Shown here one piece after another: positions 28,148 to 37,069 of a stretch of 64,000 bases of DNA. Location: positions 62,001 to 126,000 of the forward strand of contig NZ_FORF01000008.1 of NCBI RefSeq assembly GCF_900113935.1, in the 5' to 3' direction. Numbering within the stretch: position 1 is the first letter of the stretch; the number at the start of each line of letters is the position of its first letter. A model generated the notes under the pieces. That model was not told the DNA's origin, ran no database searches, and saw only the letters and a program-made list of their open reading frames with translations. The DNA is from Aquamicrobium aerolatum DSM 21857. Its GTDB lineage: Bacteria; Pseudomonadota; Alphaproteobacteria; Rhizobiales; Rhizobiaceae. Made by a program: the position numbers and the translations under genes.

Positions 28148-28863
28148 AGATATTCTCCCCATCACTAATACCCGCAAGCTGATCGGGAGTATGCAAAGTA
28201 AGTGTGAGGAGTCTAGCGAAAAAACATGCGCAAATTTCTAAATAGATATCACCACTGTAATTGATGGCATGCATCATAGTTCTTGTTTAGTGAGTCAATT
28301 TTATAATTAACCGGACTTGGGTTGCGAAAAGTTGCTATTTCGTAGCGACAAGATGCCATGCTATTTTGAGAAATCAGTTGTGATCTCAATATATTAGCTC
28401 GATGTTCGGCGTGAAATTCCTTGCTCAGCAGGCTGATAGCTGCGCCGTGACTGTTGCCGATCTGAGCGTGTAGTCTTGTTCTAATTGGCACTCAAAAATA
28501 CAGTGATCAATGGACAAGAAATTCGGCAGAACAGACGCAATTCGTCGTTCATGATGTCTTGAATGTGCTGAAGATCGCGCAGCAAATCACTTGCAGCCGC
28601 TAATTGGGCGCGAAAAAACCGGTCTTGATTCCGGAGGATTACTTCATCAACCGGCCCGTGAGGCAGTGAGGTGGGCGGGGTGAATATGGCGGCCGGCGTA
28701 AACAGGCGCGGCAAGGAAGGCCGGCGGCGTCGCTCGGCACTACACCTGAAAACCAGTCTGCACCCTGACAAGGGGCCGGGAGACGAAGCTCGGACCGGTC
28801 CAAATAATCGCTCACCGTCGGCGGCTTTGTGTGCGCCGGCGGTGAGGGCGGGTCATGGCGGGG
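28148..28863. other. Intergenic, partly AT-rich, no confident gene
   Basis: 716 bases. 28180-28500 is clearly more AT-rich than the window. Short minus-strand frames at 28249-28491 and 28481-28771 have no recognisable family; the second contains an amphipathic stretch (FRAQLAAASDLLRDLQHIQD) but no good start. The right end has the hairpin at 28811. Confidence 0.4.
28811..28846 (-). terminator. Hairpin after the 174-aa gene
   Basis: CTCACCGTCGGCG-N10-CGCCGGCGGTGAG, 13-bp arms with one G-T pair, 18 bases past the stop at 28864. On the minus strand it is followed only by CGATTATTTGG, a weak U-tract. Confidence 0.5.
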
Positions 28864-29388
28864 TCAGCGACTGTCCCTTTTCGCCTGAGAGACGGAGGAG
28901 GCTTTGCGCAGGCGTCCGAGTTCCATCGGTCTGACGAGGTCCTTCGCGCGATCGGATGTTACCTTGCGCATCCCGCGATGTGCGTGCCGGGTGTTGAACG
29001 GTGCGCCGTCATCATCGTGCGACTTGCGCTTGAGTTCGAGAGCGTGGCGCGACAATTCGGCTTGCGACAGCTGTGCCGCCATCTGCTCGCGCCTCGTGCG
29101 CTCGGCATTGAGGCGCTGCATGGCGGCGGCCAGAACCTCCAGCTTTGCCTTGTTGCCGTCGGCGGACGTGGCGGCTTCGGTTCCCTTCGGAGCAGCTTTG
29201 CCGCGGATTTCGCGCCGGCGGCGTTGCACCTCGTCGCGCGCCTTGTCACGTCGCTCGCGAACCAGTTTGCTCAGGCTCGACAGCTCCTTGTCTGCCAGTT
29301 CCTGCACCGCGGGATGCCGGCTTTTGGAGACAAGTTCCCGCTCCGGTTTGGTCAGTGCACGTTCTTCCTGTTTGCGGCTGATGGCCAT
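28864..29388 (-). CDS. Charged helical hypothetical protein
   Basis: 174 residues, very rich in Lys, Arg, Glu and Ala, with predicted long helices (ELADKELSSLSKLVRERRDK, LEVLAAAMQRLNAERTRREQ). No signal peptide or membrane segment. AGGAG eight bases before the ATG supports translation. Similar Lys/Arg-rich proteins occur across Rhizobiales, but no function is known to me. Basic charge would allow nucleic-acid binding. Confidence 0.75.
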   Translation of the reverse strand: MAISRKQEERALTKPERELVSKSRHPAVQELADKELSSLSKLVRERRDKARDEVQRRRREIRGKAAPKGTEAATSADGNKAKLEVLAAAMQRLNAERTRREQMAAQLSQAELSRHALELKRKSHDDDGAPFNTRHAHRGMRKVTSDRAKDLVRPMELGRLRKASSVSQAKRDSR

Positions 29389-29484
29389 GGAAAAGACTCC
29401 TGTAGTTAGCTCGTCACTTGCGTGACGATCTCGTCAACTGGATGAATCCGGTAGCGACACTTTGTACGACATCGCCACGATAGT

Positions 29485-30099
29485 CTAATTGCGCAGCAGA
29501 GACTTTGGCACGACAAATTCCACCCGGCGGTTTTGAGCCCGCCCTTCTGGAAAGTCGCGCCCATTGCGCGTGTTGTCCGCAATGGGTTCGGCCTCGCCAC
29601 GCCCTTCGACGACAAGGCGGGTTTTCGATATTCCCTGCGCAGTCAGAAAATCGGCGACTGAGCGGGCGCGGCGTTGTGAAAGCTCCATATTGTAGCTGTC
29701 GGTTCCCTTGGAATCGGTGTGTCCCAGAACGGTGATCTGTCCGGCACTCGACGTGGAGACGATTTTCGCAACGTCGTTGAGGGCGTCGCGCGCTTCGGCG
29801 GACAATTCAAAACTATCGAACGCAAAGAGTATGTCGCTGGCGAGTGAGAGGACAAAATTGTCCTTAGTTTCCCGCAGTTTGATGTCGCCGCTGCGTTCGA
29901 TGGTTTCCCGTGCTGCTTCCGAGATGTCGTGCACGTCGGATCTCATGTCCTGGATCGTTGCCTTCAATTCGAGGACAGTCGGGACGAGGTCGCGAATGCT
30001 GTCGCTGTCCTGTTCCGCGCTCCCGGCTGGCAGGGGCATGAACAGTGTCGCTAGGACAGCAAGGATCGGACCGCTTTGGGGATTTAGTCTTTGTGCCAT
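29485..30099 (-). CDS. OmpA-family periplasmic/outer-membrane protein
   Basis: 204 residues. Signal peptide (ILAVLATLFMPLPAGSA), a short helical linker (LELKATIQDMRSDVHDISEA), then an OmpA-like peptidoglycan-binding domain at about 95-200: ILFAFDSFELSAEARDALND, TVLGHTDSKGTDSYNMELSQRRA split at the usual points, and AQNRRVEFVV. It lacks a beta-barrel, so it is an anchor-type protein. Six bases separate it from the upstream gene at 30106. Confidence 0.88.
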   Translation of the reverse strand: MAQRLNPQSGPILAVLATLFMPLPAGSAEQDSDSIRDLVPTVLELKATIQDMRSDVHDISEAARETIERSGDIKLRETKDNFVLSLASDILFAFDSFELSAEARDALNDVAKIVSTSSAGQITVLGHTDSKGTDSYNMELSQRRARSVADFLTAQGISKTRLVVEGRGEAEPIADNTRNGRDFPEGRAQNRRVEFVVPKSLLRN

Positions 30100-30105
30100 G
30101 GCGGC

Positions 30106-30597
30106 TTATTCTGGCACGGTGAATGGGCCGAGCGGCTCCATTCCAGGGAGTTGCAGCGTTGCGCTGGCACCGGCTTGCGGCGCGGGGAAGGTGCCGTGCC
30201 ATGCGCCTGCCTGTGGGCCTCTATCATCCAGCTGGAGGTTGCTGGACGCCAAGGGCTTGCCTTTGCTGTCCGTCAGAAGCAGGTATTTCTTCTCTCCGGA
30301 CACAACATAAATCTCAGATTCCCAGATATTACTGGAAAGTGTGCCGTAGATTATTCTCGATCCGCTCGCTTCTTCTGCCTTTGTGAAGCGCACGCGAACG
30401 GTCATCTTGTCATTGTCGCGCACCACGCCAGCCAGGGTGGCTTCGCCCCAGCCATCATTCAGCAGGGCTGTGATGCTAGTCGACTCGTGGGCTGCTTGTG
30501 GTGTTGTCGGGGAGGTATTTTCTGCTGCCGCGTTGCCGGCGAGTTGTAGAGAAATGACCGTGGCGATAGCAATATGTGTAATTGTATCGTTTAGCAT
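30106..30597 (-). CDS. Hypothetical secreted protein paired with OmpA-like gene
   Basis: 163 residues with a signal peptide (IAIATVISLQLAGNAAAE). The mature part looks like a small beta-sandwich (MTVRVRFTKAEEASGSRIIY, YVVSGEKKYLLLTDSKGKPL, ATLQLPGMEPLGPFTV). Unassigned. Spacing of six bases to the OmpA-like gene suggests one transcript and joint action in the envelope. Confidence 0.75.
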   Translation of the reverse strand: MLNDTITHIAIATVISLQLAGNAAAENTSPTTPQAAHESTSITALLNDGWGEATLAGVVRDNDKMTVRVRFTKAEEASGSRIIYGTLSSNIWESEIYVVSGEKKYLLLTDSKGKPLASSNLQLDDRGPQAGAWHGTFPAPQAGASATLQLPGMEPLGPFTVPE

Positions 30598-30796
30598 CGG
30601 GAGTCTCCATTGTATAATTAATATAAGTCCTGAAAACTATTATTGGTCCTGTTCAGCTCCGGCTATGTGCTGCTCCCAATTGCTGGAAACTGCGCGTCCC
30701 GCGTGGCGATGTAATCAAACGTAGGGACGAACTAAGACGATTTATGGGCGCGTAAAATCCCTTTTCGATCCATGCTCAACGATTTCGAAAAAATAG

Positions 30797-30812
30797 TTGC
30801 ATAATTTTGCAA
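30797..30812. promoter_or_regulatory. Candidate BigR operator/promoter region
   Basis: TTGCA-N6-TGCAA inverted repeat in an AT-rich stretch 47 bases before the first gene of the sulfide operon. TTGCAT here is 17 bases from TATGTG, so repressor and polymerase sites would overlap. Arms are short. Confidence 0.4.
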
Positions 30813-30858
30813 TCGTTATTATGTGCATCTCAACAGAATGCATATCGAGGTTCGAGAG

Positions 30859-31284
30859 ATGAAACAGGTTTCAGCCAAACTTCATGTGTCCACACAGGTC
30901 ACGGCGGCCGATCTTGCGAAGGCAAAGGCGGCGGGGGTGACAGCAATCATCAATAATCGCCCGGATGGCGAGGAGCCGGGGCAGCCAAGTGCTGCGGAAA
31001 ATGCAGCTGCGGCTGCCGATCTTGGGCTGGGCTACAGCCATATTCCTGTTGCTCCGGGGCAATATTCGCTCGACGAAGTCCGGGCGTTTCAGGCCGCGAT
31101 GTCGGCTGCCGATGGGCCTGTTCTGGCGCATTGCAAGACCGGAACCAGATCCGCCAGCCTCTATGCCATCGGCGAAGCTCTCGACGGCCGGATGAGCCGT
31201 GACGACATTCTTTCCCTTGGTCAGTCGCTGGGTCTCGATCTTGCCGGCGCAGTTCGCTGGCTTGATGCCAACTCCAATAACTGA
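30859..31284 (+). CDS. DUF442/TIGR01244 sulfurtransferase-phosphatase domain protein (Blh N-domain)
   Basis: 141 residues. Active-site loop LAHCKTGTRSAS gives Cys92-x5-Arg98, the P-loop shared by tyrosine phosphatases and rhodanese-like sulfurtransferases. In Blh of Xylella and Agrobacterium this domain is fused N-terminally to the ETHE1-like dioxygenase; here the dioxygenase is the next gene, 32 bases on. Start at ATG 30859 with GAGG upstream. Probably transfers persulfide sulfur during sulfide detoxification. Confidence 0.87.
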   Translation: MKQVSAKLHVSTQVTAADLAKAKAAGVTAIINNRPDGEEPGQPSAAENAAAAADLGLGYSHIPVAPGQYSLDEVRAFQAAMSAADGPVLAHCKTGTRSASLYAIGEALDGRMSRDDILSLGQSLGLDLAGAVRWLDANSNN

Positions 31285-31316
31285 CGGCCATATTTGTCAA
31301 ACGAGAGGGACATCTC

Positions 31317-32207
31317 ATGAGCACTGCCAAGCCGATCGTGAAGGGCTTTTTTGAAAAGCGGACATTCTCGATTCAATATGTCGTCAGCGATCCACAGACG
31401 AAAAAATGTGCGATCATCGATGCTGTTCTCGACTTCGACGAAAAGTCGGGCACGACGACGACCGCCAGCGCGGACGAAATCCTCGCCTATGTGAAGCAGG
31501 AGGGGCTCGAGGTCGAATGGATCCTCGACACGCATCCGCATGCCGATCACTTCTCCGCAGCGACCTATCTGAAATCTGTCACGGGAGCGCCAACGGCAAT
31601 CGGCGAGAAGGTGACCGAGGTTCAGCAGCTCTGGAAGGGAATCTACCACTGGCCGGAATTTCGCGCCGACGGTTCGCAATGGGACCGGCTTTTCGCCGAG
31701 GGTGACACGTTCTCCGTCGGCAACATTCCAGCGCGCGTCCTGTTCTCGCCGGGGCATACGCTTGCTTCGATCACCTATGTCATCGGAGATGCCGCCTTCG
31801 TGCATGATACGCTGTTCATGCCGGATTCCGGCACCGCACGGGCGGACTTTCCGGGCGGCAGTGCCAGTCGTCTTTATCGCTCCATCATGGAAATTCTGTC
31901 CCTGCCGGACGAGACGCGCATTTTCACCGGTCATGACTATCAGCCGGGCGGACGCGAGCCGCTGTGGGAATCGACCGTTGCAGAGCAGAAGGCGCAGAAC
32001 AGCCACATGTCGAAATGCGCCACTGAAGCCGAGTTCGTGGCGGTGCGCTCCGCGCGCGACAAGACATTGGCCATGCCGAAGCTGATCCTCCATGCGTTGC
32101 AGGTCAACATGAATGGCGGGCGCCTGCCGGAGCCTGAAGCCAATGGCAAACGCTATCTCAAATTTCCTCTGGACGCGCTGGAAGGCGTGGCGTGGGACGA
32201 CCGATGA
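31317..32207 (+). CDS. blh: ETHE1-like persulfide dioxygenase (Blh C-domain)
   Basis: 296 residues. Metallo-beta-lactamase fold with LDTHPHADHFSAA (His73, His75, Asp77, His78) and ETHE1-type features: FSPGHTLASI, FMPDSGTARADFPGG and FTGHDYQPGG. ETHE1 enzymes oxidise glutathione persulfide to sulfite. GAGAGGGA precedes the ATG. It overlaps the bigR start by four bases (ATGA). The N-terminal DUF442 domain of classical Blh is encoded separately just upstream. Confidence 0.92.
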   Translation: MSTAKPIVKGFFEKRTFSIQYVVSDPQTKKCAIIDAVLDFDEKSGTTTTASADEILAYVKQEGLEVEWILDTHPHADHFSAATYLKSVTGAPTAIGEKVTEVQQLWKGIYHWPEFRADGSQWDRLFAEGDTFSVGNIPARVLFSPGHTLASITYVIGDAAFVHDTLFMPDSGTARADFPGGSASRLYRSIMEILSLPDETRIFTGHDYQPGGREPLWESTVAEQKAQNSHMSKCATEAEFVAVRSARDKTLAMPKLILHALQVNMNGGRLPEPEANGKRYLKFPLDALEGVAWDDR

Positions 32208-32545
32208 ACACCGAGCTTGAGCCCAGAACAGCCGATCTGGTGGCCAACGCGGCAGAGGCGGCGGACTTCATCAAGAAGTTTGCTCACCCTTCGCGGCTGA
32301 TGATCGCCTGCGCGCTCGTTGAGGGCGAGCGTTCGGTTCGTGAACTTGAAGACACACTTGGCATTCGCCAACCCGGACTTTCGCAGCAGATTGCAGAGCT
32401 CAGGGACGCGGGGCTGATTGTCGGACGCAAGGAATCGAAAAACATGTTCTATCGCCTGGCGGACGGGCGGGTGAAAGACTTCATCGAACAGATGTACGTG
32501 ATGTTCTGCAAGCCGCAGAATGTCGGGCAAGGACAGGATCAATGA
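32204..32545 (+). CDS. bigR: ArsR-family sulfide/persulfide sensor BigR/SqrR
   Basis: 113-residue winged-helix repressor. Cys36 (LMIACALVEG) and Cys102 (VMFCKPQ) are 66 apart, exactly as the sensing pair of BigR (42/108) and SqrR (41/107), and there is no ELCVCD metal motif of arsenic sensors. HTH: VRELEDTLGIRQPGLSQQIA. Coupled by ATGA overlaps to blh before and the YeeE gene after, so it is made within the operon it controls. Confidence 0.92.
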   Translation: MNTELEPRTADLVANAAEAADFIKKFAHPSRLMIACALVEGERSVRELEDTLGIRQPGLSQQIAELRDAGLIVGRKESKNMFYRLADGRVKDFIEQMYVMFCKPQNVGQGQDQ

Positions 32546-32970
32546 CTGAATTTACTCCGCTCGCGTCGCTTGTCGGCGGCGCAATGATCGGCCTTTCGGC
32601 GGTGCTGCTGATGATGTGGGAAGGGCGCATTGCCGGCATTTCGGGGATTGCGGGGCGCCTGCTGCCGCCTTACCGCGACGGGGCCTTTCTGTCGCGCCTT
32701 GGCTTTGTCGCCGGCATCGTTGCGGCTCCATTGCTGATTGCGGTGATGAATGGTGCTCCCGTCGCGCAGACGGTCTCCGCCAATGTGCCGCTGATGATCG
32801 TTGCCGGCCTGCTTGTGGGATTTGGCTCGGTCTGGGGCAATGGCTGCACGTCGGGGCACGGCGTCTGCGGTCTTTCACGCCTGTCGACGCGTTCGATGGT
32901 GGCAACCGCCACTTTCATGGCGACGGCCTTCATCACCGTTTTTGTCGTTCGTCACGTTATTGGAGGCTGA
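32542..32970 (+). CDS. YeeE/YedE (DUF395) membrane protein, first half-transporter
   Basis: 142 residues, about four membrane helices. [17 protein letters not shown] is the Cys-containing signature of the family, which includes thiosulfate importers (TsuA) and sulfur-compound exporters. Starts within the bigR stop (ATGA). Always paired with the following gene in bigR operons; together they probably move a sulfur oxyanion across the inner membrane. Confidence 0.9.
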   Translation: MTEFTPLASLVGGAMIGLSAVLLMMWEGRIAGISGIAGRLLPPYRDGAFLSRLGFVAGIVAAPLLIAVMNGAPVAQTVSANVPLMIVAGLLVGFGSVWGNGCTSGHGVCGLSRLSTRSMVATATFMATAFITVFVVRHVIGG

Positions 32971-32974
32971 TCGG

Positions 32975-33391
32975 ATGTCGTTTCTTGTCAATCTGGTTCT
33001 GGGCCTGCTCTTTGGTGCGGGGCTGGTCGTGTCCGGCATGGCCGATCCGGCCAAGATCCTCAATTTTCTTGACCTCTTCGGCACCTGGGATCCCTCGCTG
33101 ATCTTCGTGATGGGTGGCGCGGTCGTGGTTGCCTTTGTCGGGTTCCGCCTCGTCTTGCGTCGTGATGCGCCGATCGCAGGAAAAACCTTCCATCTGCCGA
33201 CCCGCAAGGATATTGACGCCAGAGTCATCGTCGGGCCGGCCATCTTTGGCATTGGCTGGGGGCTCGGTGGCTTTTGCCCCGGTCCTGCGCTGACCGCCAT
33301 CGGACTTGGCACGACCGGTGCTCTTGCCTTCGTGCCATCAATGATTGCGGGCATGTGGGGCGCACGGCTGCTGGCAGAAAAACGGGCATAG
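32975..33391 (+). CDS. YeeE/YedE (DUF395) membrane protein, second half-transporter
   Basis: 138 residues with about four helices. Signature GLGGFCPGPALTAIG with one conserved Cys; N-terminal LLFGAGLVVSGMADPAKILN is typical. ATG 32975 follows TTGGAGG by 8 bases, four bases after the partner gene's stop. Partner of the gene at 32542. Confidence 0.9.
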   Translation: MSFLVNLVLGLLFGAGLVVSGMADPAKILNFLDLFGTWDPSLIFVMGGAVVVAFVGFRLVLRRDAPIAGKTFHLPTRKDIDARVIVGPAIFGIGWGLGGFCPGPALTAIGLGTTGALAFVPSMIAGMWGARLLAEKRA

Positions 33392-33418
33392 GCGTTCGCC
33401 TGAAACTTTGGAGTATCC

Positions 33419-35158
33419 ATGATGACACGGCTGGCACGTACCCTGCCGATCCTCGACTGGGGTCGGCGCTACCAGCGCTCGACCTTCACGAACGACATGA
33501 TCGCGGCGCTGATCGTGACGATCATGCTGATCCCGCAGTCGCTGGCCTATGCAATGTTGGCTGGCCTGCCGGCTGAAGTCGGGCTCTATGCGTCGGTCCT
33601 GCCGCTGGTCGCCTATGCCATCTTCGGCAGCAGCCGCACGCTTGCCGTGGGGCCGGTCGCTGTCGTCTCGCTGATGACCGCGACGGCTGTCGGCGAGATT
33701 GCCGCGCAAGGTACGAACGCATATCTGGTTGCCGCCACGTTGCTCGCCTTGATGTCGGGGCTGATGCTGATCGCAATGGGCCTGTTCAAGCTCGGCTTCG
33801 TCGCCAACTTCCTGAGCCATCCGGTCATCTCGGGTTTCATCACCGCATCCGGTCTGCTGATCGCTGCCGGTCAGCTGAAGCATCTGCTGGGCATTCAGGC
33901 CGCGGGCAATACGCTGCCAGAGATTGCGCGTGGTGTTCTGACCAATCTGAACGCCATCAACATGCCGACACTGGTCATTGGTCTTGGCGTGCTGGCTTTC
34001 CTTTATTTTGTGCGGCTCAAGCTCAAGGCGCTGTTGATGGGGCTTGGACTTGGCAGCCGGATGGCCGACGTCATCACCAAGGCTGGCCCCGTGGTGGCGG
34101 TGGCGGCGACGATTCTGGCTGCATCCGTGCTCGATCTGGGCAAGGAGGGCGTGGCGCTGGTCGGGGCAATCCCGCAAGGCTTTCCCGTGCCCGGCTTGCC
34201 TGCGATCGATTTCGACATGGTCCGTGCCCTGGCAGGCCCGGCCTTGCTGATCAGCCTGATCGGTTTCGTGGAATCCGTGTCGGTGGCGCAGACCCTTGCG
34301 TCAAAGAGGCGGCAGCGAATTGTTCCCGACCAGGAATTGATCGGCCTCGGGGCGGCCAATATCGCCGCCGGCATTTCGGCAGGATATCCGGTGACGGGAG
34401 GCTTTGCCCGGTCCGTGGTCAATTTCGATGCGGGTGCCGAGACACCGGCTGCGGGCATCTACACAGCGGTCGGAATTGCGCTCGCAACGTTGTTCCTGAC
34501 ACCGCTGCTCGCCAGCCTGCCGCAGGCGACGCTGGCCGCGACGATCATTGTTGCGGTGCTTTCGCTGGTGGATCTCAAAGCAATCCGGCGCGTCTGGGCG
34601 TATTCCAGAGCCGATTTCTCTGCGATGGCGGCGACGATCCTTGGCACATTGTTCCTTGGTGTCGAGGCAGGCGTGGTCATCGGCGTCCTGCTGTCGCTCG
34701 TGCTCCATCTCTATCGTACCTCACGCCCGCACATGGCCGTGGTGGGGCAGGTGCCGGGCACGGAGCATTTTCGAAACATTGAGCGGCATCAGGTGATGAC
34801 GTCGCCGCAGCTCCTCTCCGTGCGCGTCGATGAAAGCCTCTATTTTGCCAATACGCGTTATCTTGAGGACCGGATCGCCGCGCTTGTCGCGGAAAGGCCG
34901 AACGTCAAGCACGTTGTCCTGATGTGTTCGGCTGTCAATGCGATTGACGCGTCAGCGCTTGAAAGCCTTGAGGAGATCAATCATCGCCTCAACGATGCCG
35001 GGATCACGCTGCATCTGTCGGAGGTGAAGGGGCCAGTCATGGATCGCCTGAAGCGCTCCAGTTTTCTGGAAGATCTCACCGGCAAGGTGTTCCTCAGCCA
35101 GTATGAGGCTTCGGCACTGTTGTCTAACGGTGTCTGGCCGCAGCCACAGCCGAACTGA
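33419..35158 (+). CDS. SulP-family anion permease with STAS domain
   Basis: 579 residues: 10-12 membrane helices (about 20-420) with MIAALIVTIMLIPQSLAYAM and GPVAVVSLMTATAVG near the N-terminus, then a cytoplasmic STAS domain (about 445-560, VLMCSAVNAIDASALESLEE). SulP members carry sulfate or bicarbonate. Position at the end of the bigR operon favours sulfate or sulfite. GGAG precedes ATG 33419 (33422 also possible). Its last 35 bases overlap the convergent DsbA-like gene. Confidence 0.9.
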   Translation: MMTRLARTLPILDWGRRYQRSTFTNDMIAALIVTIMLIPQSLAYAMLAGLPAEVGLYASVLPLVAYAIFGSSRTLAVGPVAVVSLMTATAVGEIAAQGTNAYLVAATLLALMSGLMLIAMGLFKLGFVANFLSHPVISGFITASGLLIAAGQLKHLLGIQAAGNTLPEIARGVLTNLNAINMPTLVIGLGVLAFLYFVRLKLKALLMGLGLGSRMADVITKAGPVVAVAATILAASVLDLGKEGVALVGAIPQGFPVPGLPAIDFDMVRALAGPALLISLIGFVESVSVAQTLASKRRQRIVPDQELIGLGAANIAAGISAGYPVTGGFARSVVNFDAGAETPAAGIYTAVGIALATLFLTPLLASLPQATLAATIIVAVLSLVDLKAIRRVWAYSRADFSAMAATILGTLFLGVEAGVVIGVLLSLVLHLYRTSRPHMAVVGQVPGTEHFRNIERHQVMTSPQLLSVRVDESLYFANTRYLEDRIAALVAERPNVKHVVLMCSAVNAIDASALESLEEINHRLNDAGITLHLSEVKGPVMDRLKRSSFLEDLTGKVFLSQYEASALLSNGVWPQPQPN

Positions 35159-35726
35159 TCTGCTCGGGGGTGAGGGAGCCGCGATACAGGCGGCTTCCGA
35201 TCAGGAAAGACGGCGTGCCGATCAGTTGCAGGCGCGCCGCATGAGCACGATTGCGCTCCAGTAGAGCGTCGATCGCGGCCATGTTCAGATCGAGCGCATC
35301 GCGAACTGCCGCAGGTGCGACGCCCGCATCCCGCAATGCGCCGTCGATATTGCGGTGTGTCAGCGCCCGTGTCGTGATGTTCATCACAGCCACATGCGCC
35401 TTTTCGTAGAAGCCAAGGCTCGACGCTGCCAGAACCATGCGCGCCGCGTAAAGCACGATCTCGCCGTTGATCGGCCAGTCCTTCATGACAAGGCGAATAT
35501 TGCCGTCTGTCGCCACCATCTGCTTCAGCTGCGGATGGATCGCCTTGCAGGACGGGCAGGCATAGTCGAAAAACTCGACAATCGTCACATCGCCCTGAGG
35601 ATTGCCGAGCACCGGAAGCGCCGGGTCGAACGCTATCTCGTGCAGGCTTACGCCCCGCGCCGCATGGCTTTTGCCCGACATCGCCGCCGCAGCGATCAGC
35701 CCGGACAGCAAGGAACGGCGGTTCAT
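35124..35726 (-). CDS. DsbA-family thiol oxidoreductase (CPSC)
   Basis: 200 residues. N-terminus MNRRSLLSGLIAAAAM is a twin-arginine-like signal. Thioredoxin fold with EFFDYACPSCKAIHP (Cys57, Cys60) and cis-Pro loop LIGTPSFLIG. Start overlaps the kinase stop (ATGA), so it is translated with the two-component genes at 35723-37731. It shares its layout (FDPALPVLGNPQGDVTI) with the CPYC paralogue at 41263, pointing to duplication. Confidence 0.88.
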   Translation of the reverse strand: MNRRSLLSGLIAAAAMSGKSHAARGVSLHEIAFDPALPVLGNPQGDVTIVEFFDYACPSCKAIHPQLKQMVATDGNIRLVMKDWPINGEIVLYAARMVLAASSLGFYEKAHVAVMNITTRALTHRNIDGALRDAGVAPAAVRDALDLNMAAIDALLERNRAHAARLQLIGTPSFLIGSRLYRGSLTPEQISSAVAAARHR

Positions 35727-37069
35727 CGCGACGGGCTCGCCGGCAGTTCAAGTGTGGCTCGCAAGCCGGACGGCAACCGGTTTTCGAAGATCAGCCTGCC
35801 ATCCAGCCGGGATGCCGCTTCCTTCACGATGGCAAGGCCTAGCCCGCTTCCGGTGGGCGATTTCGATCTTCCGCGGAAGAAGCGTTCGGTCACGCGCGGC
35901 AGCTCATCTTCGCTGATGCCGGGCCCATCATCTTCGACAGATACGCGCAGATGATGCGCATCCTGCGCGATCCCGACCTGAACCGTGCCTTGCGAGTGGA
36001 GCAGTGCGTTTTCGATCAGATTGCGTATGGCGAGCGTGAGGAGAACCGCGTCGGTACTTTGGGAAGCTTCGAGATCGCCGCCAATCGAAATCCGGGCGTT
36101 TTCGGACGGCATGTCCGCAGCAATCCGCCTGACTATGTCGGCAATACGGATGCTCGATGCGTTGGGCGCCCGGTCCGAGGCCTCGACCGACGACAGGTCG
36201 AGCAATTGCCGGACCAGTCGCGATGTCCGGTCAACGCCAGCGGCAATCTGGCGAAGGGCGTTTTCGTGCACATCTCCGTCCTGACTTGCCAGCGCCACCT
36301 GAGCCTGGGTTTTCAACCCGGCCAGAGGCGTTTTCAATTCGTGTGCGGCGAAGGTGGTGAAGTTCTTTTCACGTTCGCGCGCTTCCTGCACGCGCTGGAA
36401 AAGCCCGTTGAGGGCGTGGACGGCCGGCACGATTTCATCGGGCAGGCTTTGTTGGGGCAGCGGTTGCAGATCATTTGCTGCGCGAGAGGACAACGCTGTT
36501 GCCATATCGTTGAGCGGACGCATCCCGCGCCGCACGCTGATCCAGATCGCGCCTGCAAGAAAAGGCAGGATCAGGATGGCGGGGATTGCCAGGCCCTTGA
36601 CCACGTCGCCTACCAGACGGTCGCGCACGGCAATGCTGTCGCCCACCATGACCCGGACGCCAAGGCTGGCATTTTCAATGGAATAGACGCGCCACGTCTC
36701 GCCATTGATGACGCTTTGCGAAAAGCCGCTTTCTGATTGGGTCAACTGTCCGCTGGGCGCATGCTCGGATCTGCCGATGAGCTTGCCGTCCAGCGACCAG
36801 ATCTGGCACGACAATTGTCTTTCGTAGGAAGCATCCCCGAACTGAAACTGGACCGGCGCATCGCCGGCGGTGTCGGTCGCGAGCGCCATTTCGACCTTGC
36901 GTTCGGCCAGCAGCGAATTGACCATCCGGGCAGCTTCGGTCAGGCGCGCATCCAGCACCCGCTCGACCTCGGCCTGCGTGCTGATATAGATCCACGCCAC
37001 CGCGAAGAGCCAGATCAGACCGGTCGAGGCGATGAGGATGGTCAGCAGGCGCGAGCGTATCGACGTCAT
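35723..37069 (-). CDS. Sensor histidine kinase, QseC/TctE-like
   Basis: 448 residues. Membrane helices at about 8-30 and 158-180 flank a ~125-residue periplasmic domain containing one Cys (QLSCQIWSLDG). H-box FAAHELKTPLAGL with His243; N box IRNLIENALLHS; G1 VEDDGPGISEDEL; G2 GSGLGLAIVKEAA. ATG 37069 overlaps the regulator stop (ATGA); an upstream ATG at 37075 is less likely. Given the Dsb genes around it, envelope redox or copper stress is a reasonable guess for its signal. Confidence 0.9.
   Translation of the reverse strand: MTSIRSRLLTILIASTGLIWLFAVAWIYISTQAEVERVLDARLTEAARMVNSLLAERKVEMALATDTAGDAPVQFQFGDASYERQLSCQIWSLDGKLIGRSEHAPSGQLTQSESGFSQSVINGETWRVYSIENASLGVRVMVGDSIAVRDRLVGDVVKGLAIPAILILPFLAGAIWISVRRGMRPLNDMATALSSRAANDLQPLPQQSLPDEIVPAVHALNGLFQRVQEAREREKNFTTFAAHELKTPLAGLKTQAQVALASQDGDVHENALRQIAAGVDRTSRLVRQLLDLSSVEASDRAPNASSIRIADIVRRIAADMPSENARISIGGDLEASQSTDAVLLTLAIRNLIENALLHSQGTVQVGIAQDAHHLRVSVEDDGPGISEDELPRVTERFFRGRSKSPTGSGLGLAIVKEAASRLDGRLIFENRLPSGLRATLELPASPSR

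Noticed and set aside
32204-32545. Arsenic or metal-sensing ArsR
   Set aside because: No metal-binding Cys motif; Cys spacing and operon context are those of BigR/SqrR.
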